Assembly: GCA_020310875.1 (NCBI GenBank)
Contig: CM035432.1
Span: forward strand, 90,350,054 to 90,414,053
DNA length: 64,000 nt
Direction of reading: 5' to 3'
Source: Ceratopteris richardii
Taxonomy: Eukaryota; Streptophyta; Polypodiopsida; Polypodiales; Pteridaceae
Both the position numbers and the translations under genes were made by a program. Below are positions 58,869-64,000 of this stretch, piece by piece (the stretch's first letter is position 1; every line of letters begins with the position of its first letter). The notes under the pieces are model-generated. The model saw only the letters and a program-made list of their open reading frames with translations. It made no database searches and was not told where the DNA came from.

Positions 58869-61800
58869 ATGATTGATGGATTTCCTTCCATGATTGAAAA
58901 GCTTCATAGGAAAAACTATGCTGCTTGGCAAATCAGACTGAAAGCTTATTTACAAGGAAGAAACCTCTATTTGAGTAGTAAAGGGTGATGAAATCATGCC
59001 TACACCAAGATCCAAAGGAGGACCTACACAAGAAGAGACTGAGAAGCTGACACTATGGTGTGCAAGAGATGCTCAATCCAGGTCTTCCATCCTAAACTCT
59101 ATCTCTAATTTCTTACCTCCACACATTAGAAGTTGTAAAACATCACAAGAAACCTAGGATGCACTTGAGACATTCTTCTTTGCTAGCATGAAAGCTAAGA
59201 AGAATAATTTGTGGAATGAATTCAACCAAATGAAGAAGACACCTGAGAAAAAGCTCAAAAAATTTGTTACCAAAGTCAAGGAGGTTACATATCAATTAGC
59301 ATTAATTAGAGAGCTAATTGAAGATGAAGCCATAATGAGGCAGATCCTAAATGGTATTAGGCATGATAGACAGTGGCAAACATTCACAATTGCCTATGAT
59401 CTCATCATGGATGTGTAGAGCTCACTGCAACATATTTCTTGGACAACTCTTCAATCAAGAGGCAAATAGTAGCATAAAGGAAGGTAACTCTACAACTTCT
59501 CTTTATAAAGATAAGAAGGAAAATAAGAACTAAGGAAAGAAGGAGGATGATGAAGAAGTTTTCCAAGCAAATTATACAGGAAAAAGCGAATGGAAGGGAA
59601 AGACGAAAGGAGCAAATCAAGAAAATTCTAAAGGAAAAGAAGCTAAGCCTTTTGGCATCTATAACAAGTCTAATCACACCACTCAAAATTGTTGGTTTAA
59701 TGGAAGAACACATATAGAAGGAGGTATAAGCGGATTTGAGAATATGAGAGGTAGAGGTGGACAAAACTACAACAACAAACAAAAATAGAAACAAAACCAA
59801 GAGAGATTACAACAACTACTCAAAGGATCAATCACATGAAGACTCATTACTTCTAATGAATTTGAGCCATAAAGAAAGTAAAGAGGAAGAGAATTTTGCT
59901 ATGTAGATTTTGGTTGTTCAAACCATGTTGCAGACAATGTTGCTATTTTGTTAGACTTGGAGAAACCTAAGCATAAGCATGAGGTACAAATAGCAGATTA
60001 TACCAAGCACAATGTGGAAAGGATTGGTGGTTTCAAAGCATCCAATGATAAAATAAACATGCTGAGTAAGGTTCTCTATGTACCCACTATTACCAAAAAC
60101 CTAATAAGTGTAGGCTAGATTGTAGAAAAAGGCTTGTAGATTAGGTTCATTGAGCATGGAGCATATGTGGAAGATCCATGCCAAGGCTTCAAAAAGATAG
60201 CTAGAGGTGAGAGACATGGTAGGCTCTTCACATTTGAAGTGGAAAGAAACCAGAAATGTAGGTCTATACAACTCTTGATCACAAACCCTAAGTGAGCTAG
60301 AAATATGGCATAAGACGCTTGCTCATATGAATGAAAGAACATTAAAGGATATATACAGGGATCAAAGTATTCTAGGAATTCTAAACATATCAAAGCAACA
60401 TATGATCAACAGATGTGATGCTTGTCAGATCGGGAAGTCACAAAGACAATCTTACTGTAGCAAAGAGTACATCCACAACAACCTCTTGGACTTAGTACAC
60501 ATAGACATGTGGGGACCAAGTCAAGAACTATCATTAATAGGCGCAATGTATTATGTATCTTTTGTTGATGATCATATTAGATGGACAATCTTATATTTTA
60601 TCAAGAAAAAAAGTGATGTTTTTGATTGCTTCAAAAAATATATAGCACATGTAGAGAACTACCCTGATAGGTCATTGAAGAGGTTTAGATCTCTTAGAGG
60701 GGAGAATATTTCTCCAAAGATTTTGATGAATATTTGTAGGATAAAGGGATCAAGAGAGAGGTCACTAGCAAAATGGTTTTGTTGAAAGTTGGAACAAATC
60801 ACTAGTTGGGACAGCGAGGACTATGCTTGAAGAAAAGATGCCACCACACTACCTATGGGCATAAGCAATATCTATTGCAAAATATATTGTCAATAGAATA
60901 CCATCTAAATCACTTCAAGGTATGAATCCCCATGAAGTTTGGAATGGCAAAAAACCAAGCCTAGGACATTGCAAAGTCTTTGGTTGTTTAGCATATGTGC
61001 ATGTACCTTCACAAATAAGAGGGAAATTGGATGAAAGAGCAACTAAGGCTATGTTCATTGGATATGACTTATAAAAAATGGGCTAAAAATTCTACAATCC
61101 AACTATAAAGCAATTCACTACAAGCAGGGATGTTATATTTGAAGAATAGAGGTCATGGTATGAAGAAGACAAGTAGAAGGTAAGGCTACCCTATGACACA
61201 ATAAGCATGATGCACAAGTGCAAGATTCTAAAAGTGATTCAGAAGAAGAACAAGATGAGAAAGAGAGATACTACAAACTCCAAAAATCTAGAGGAAAGTC
61301 CAAGGTGCAGGAATGTGCAGAACGTTCCAAACATACTTCTAGAAGATCAACAAGGGAGAAAGGCAACCTGAAAGGTATGGTTACGATTCAAGATTTGTAA
61401 CTAAAAATAACATCTATTCGGCCAAATATTCACCTTTAGAAGAGACCTCTACTTATGAAGAAGCGAAAGGTAACCCTAATTGGGAGAAAGCCATAAAAGA
61501 GGAAATAGAAGCTCTAAAAGAGATGGAGACATGGGAGTTGGTTCCTATGCAAACCAACACGAAGGTAATTGGATGCAAATGGATGTACAAAGCAAAAATG
61601 AGTTTAGATGGCTCTATTTGTAGGTATAAAGCAAGGTTGCTTGCTAAGGGATGTGCTAAAAAAAGGCATAGACTATGAAGAGACATTATCGCACGTGTCC
61701 AAGATGATCGTCATAAGAACCTTGCTGAGTGTTGCAGCTACAAGGAATTGGAAGCTAATTCAAATTGATGTGAAGAATGCCTTCGTAAATGGATGGATTA

Positions 61801-62688
61801 GTGAGGAGGTACATATGTCACAACCCCCTGGGTATGAAAACCCTAGTTATCCTAATTTTGTTTGCAAGATTAAGAAAGCACTAAATGGTCTAAACAAGCT
61901 CCTCGAGCTTGGAACTACAAGTTAATAACCTACTTATAGGACCAAGGATTCAAACAAAGTAATGAAGTCCCGTCATTATTCATCAAAAGGATTCATGATG
62001 AAGTTATCTATTTATGTGTTGATGCAAATGACGTAATTATGACATGTGATGATATGGTTGGGATACAAAGAATCAAGAAACAAATATAGGTGGAATTCAA
62101 GATCACTGATATTAGAGAACTCACATCCTTCTTAGGGATGTAGGTTATCTATACAAATGAAGGGATGTAACTGATTCAAAGATGGTATATTCAAGATCTA
62201 CTTCTTAAGTTCAAAATGGATAATGCCAAACTTGGAGGAACACCTATGGAGATGAACCATAAACTTAGTGCTTATAAAGGAGAACACATAGAAGATGTAA
62301 ATGAATATCAAAAGTTTTTGGGTAGTCTAATTTATGCTACACATACAAGGGCATATATATCATATAATGTTGGTTGAAGGAGTTATTATACATATTTAGG
62401 ACTTGTGAGCTCTAGACCCCACACTTTTTGAAACAACTTGAGTTCATTGCATCTAATAACAAACCCTATATACCATGAAAGAATCAAACATTGAGAAGTT
62501 CATTACCATTTTTTAGAGAGAAAATCTTATCAAGAAATTGATGTGTCATGTGTTCCAACAAAAAAATAACATTTAGATATGATGACCAAAGCTCTAGATG
62601 AAGTAAGGCTTTGTAGATTCAAAGCTGTTGCAGGTATACAAAGCATCATAGGTTGAATACTCAAGCATGTTTAGCTTGAGGGGGGAGC
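58869..62688 (+). pseudogene. Copia H internal region: gag, protease, integrase, RT, RNase H
   Basis: gag begins at 58,869 (IEKLHRKNYAAWQIRLKAYL) and includes the 77-codon ORF at 59,188-59,418. A zinc-knuckle remnant (NHTTQNCWF, first Cys pair degraded) is near 59,660-59,700. The protease active site reads DFGCSNHVADN near 59,910, where Asp-Ser-Gly is expected. Pre-integrase and integrase follow (WHKTLAH, then CDACQIGK, HIDMWGP, FVDDHIRW) at 60,290-61,150. RT has IDVKNAFVNGWISEEVHMSQPPGYE and a broken Tyr-Val-Asp-Asp (near 62,020, read as CVDAND). RNase H is largely lost, leaving a TKALDEVRLCRFK tail. A polypurine tract (GAGGGGGGAGC) ends it at 62,688. Stops occur in every domain. Confidence 0.9.
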
Positions 62689-63736
62689 TTATAGGAAACA
62701 AGCTATCACCATGCCTGAATAAGGGCTCATCATGGATAAACTACATTCATTTTTTGGAATGAACTTTAGTCTTATGACTAATCATAAGGCTTCACACACA
62801 TCCTTTTGTATATTCACATGATGATAATTTTGAAACCCTTAATTTGAGGATTCAATTAGAAGTCTTAATCCAAAAATCAAGTGGTTGGAGTCTCCTACCA
62901 AACCTTCAATCAAATTGAATTTGATTCCTCATTTTCTAGAATGTAGGAAAAGGGAACATGTCATAAGAAACTTAATCCAATGAGGATTTTCAATTGATTT
63001 TGGCTGTTAGGAGTCATGGAATACCATAAGAAGCCTTGAAGAAGTGTATATAATCACTCCATGTACTTGTATTATAAGAGAGAAGTGAATACAATCAGAT
63101 TTAATCTACATCTTGCCCACTACCCCTTTCTCTATGTCATCCTCTCCAAAGTTAGCAGGCTTCCAGAGCTTGGTTCTCCCTACTCAAAAGTACAATACTC
63201 TTGAATAAGGATTCACTGGAAAGGTATTAGTGTCTTTTTGGATTTTAAAATCTTGTATCAATTGGATTCTTCTACTGTGTTGTAGAGTTCAATCATTGTC
63301 TCCGGGTATATTATTGCTACTCCCTGAAAAGTCAAGGTGACCCCTTGTAGATGTTAAGCTCATAATCAGAGTATGTCTTCTTATAAATCAAACTATGGTG
63401 CACAATAGCATCTTTACACTAATAGGAAACATCCTCTAAGAGGAATTTAATCAATTTTAATCAAGTTGAGAGCACTCGATATTTCAAGTTGGACTTTCCA
63501 TCCATAAATAGAAAATTCTTCATAGTTTCTTCATGATTGAATAGTCTATTTTGCATCAACTCGTTCATAGTGATGTTAGAAAGGACACAAGGTGTTCTAT
63601 TGCATTAAGTTGAAGATTATACATTGAAGCAAAGTCTCCAAGTAATAAAGAGTAGGTTCTACATTGGAAAGTTGAACCAAAGTTCATTACTCAAGGCAGT
63701 AGATTGTTTCAATTCTCTTCCTTTCAAGTACTTTCA
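62689..63736 (+). repeat. 3' LTR of copia H, 1,048 bp
   Basis: Begins TTATAGGAAACAAGC where the 5' LTR has TGTTAGAACAAACAAGC, and ends CAAGTACTTTCA. It is the intact reference for the split 5' LTR. Flanking bases CGTTT (before 48,701) and AATTT (after 63,736) do not form a convincing target duplication. Confidence 0.93.
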
Positions 63737-64000
63737 AATTTTACTTTATCTCTAAATCTTTAGATCGTTGCACCAACCTCACATTGGAAGAAACTATCCC
63801 ACTTGTTGATGTGCATGATTTTCGATAGCTTGTTGGATCTCTTCTATGTTTATCCAACTCCAGGATAGATATCTCCTAGTGTTCTTAGTCAATTCTTCCA
63901 TCAACCTTGATAGAATCATTGGTAGGATACCTTGTGGTTGTTTTTGTATTTAGCTCGAACTCAACATCAGGGTCTATGCGATAGAGGGGGCATGGATCTT
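63737..64000 (+). pseudogene. Copia G: right part of the interrupted RT
   Basis: The plus strand reads LVDVHDF, a stop, then LVGSLLCLSNSRIDIS, the segment that follows the RT active site in copia elements. It continues the reading that stops at 48,700. Stops are frequent, and the window ends inside it. Confidence 0.8.

Noticed and set aside
48701..63736. Two independent copia H-type LTRs, one left and one right of the methyltransferase block
   Set aside because: The left piece ends exactly where the right piece begins relative to the intact LTR, so they are one LTR split by the transposon.

Overview
This is plant nuclear DNA. The supporting signs are pentatricopeptide-repeat (PPR) pseudogenes, a LEA_2 gene, a plant-type MAP2K pseudogene fragment, nested Ty1/copia and Ty3/gypsy retrotransposons primed by initiator tRNA-Met, a CACTA transposon remnant, and very long AT, GA and TG microsatellites. 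The PPR wording and the dense, decayed retrotransposons suggest a seed-free vascular plant such as a fern; that is an inference. I see one intact host gene, a LEA_2/NHL-type membrane protein at 31.9-32.5 kb.

Layout. 0-10.3 kb: a PPR pseudogene fragment, a minus-strand gypsy pol with in-frame stops and a frame-breaking tandem duplication, then a longer PPR pseudogene that shares a segmental duplication with the first. 11.9-19.6 kb: a degenerate minus-strand copia, a gypsy RT scrap, a 5'-truncated plus-strand copia with its 3' LTR, and a degenerate CACTA transposase (TNP2, DUF4218, DUF4216). 19.8-26.5 kb: microsatellites, including about 3.2 kb of TG/TATG-rich DNA with a 17/23-bp minisatellite, around a candidate LTR and an unidentified exon cluster. 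26.5-35.5 kb: a copia fragment, a perfect 18-bp hairpin, the MAP2K pseudogene, AT/GA tracts, the LEA_2 gene, a LINE fragment with a 14-bp target duplication, and a foldback element. 36.6-46.9 kb: one copia (D) split by insertion of two relatives, E (internally deleted, opposite strand) and F (complete, perfect 5-bp ATGAT target duplication).

47.5-64.0 kb is the striking part: a three-level nest. Copia G is interrupted by copia H. The 5' LTR of H is interrupted by a 9,110-bp DNA transposon at 49,518-58,627. The empty site can be read directly against the intact 3' LTR of H, which fixes both transposon ends. The element has 26-bp terminal inverted repeats (22 of 26 matching) and a 4-bp AAAG target duplication. 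It carries two divergent genes. Leftward is a six-exon gene for about 994 residues that fuses a ParB-like domain to a class-beta DNA N4/N6 amino-methyltransferase, an architecture familiar from bacteria and phages. Rightward is a DUF7869-like protein with acidic residues spaced like a DDE/D transposase. Introns 1 and 3 of the methyltransferase gene hold arrays of a 23-bp near-perfect palindrome (about 17 and 9-10 copies). My proposal is a eukaryotic DNA transposon that carries its own ParB-guided DNA methyltransferase, with the palindromes as possible binding or modification sites. The structure is read from sequence; the functional link is inference.
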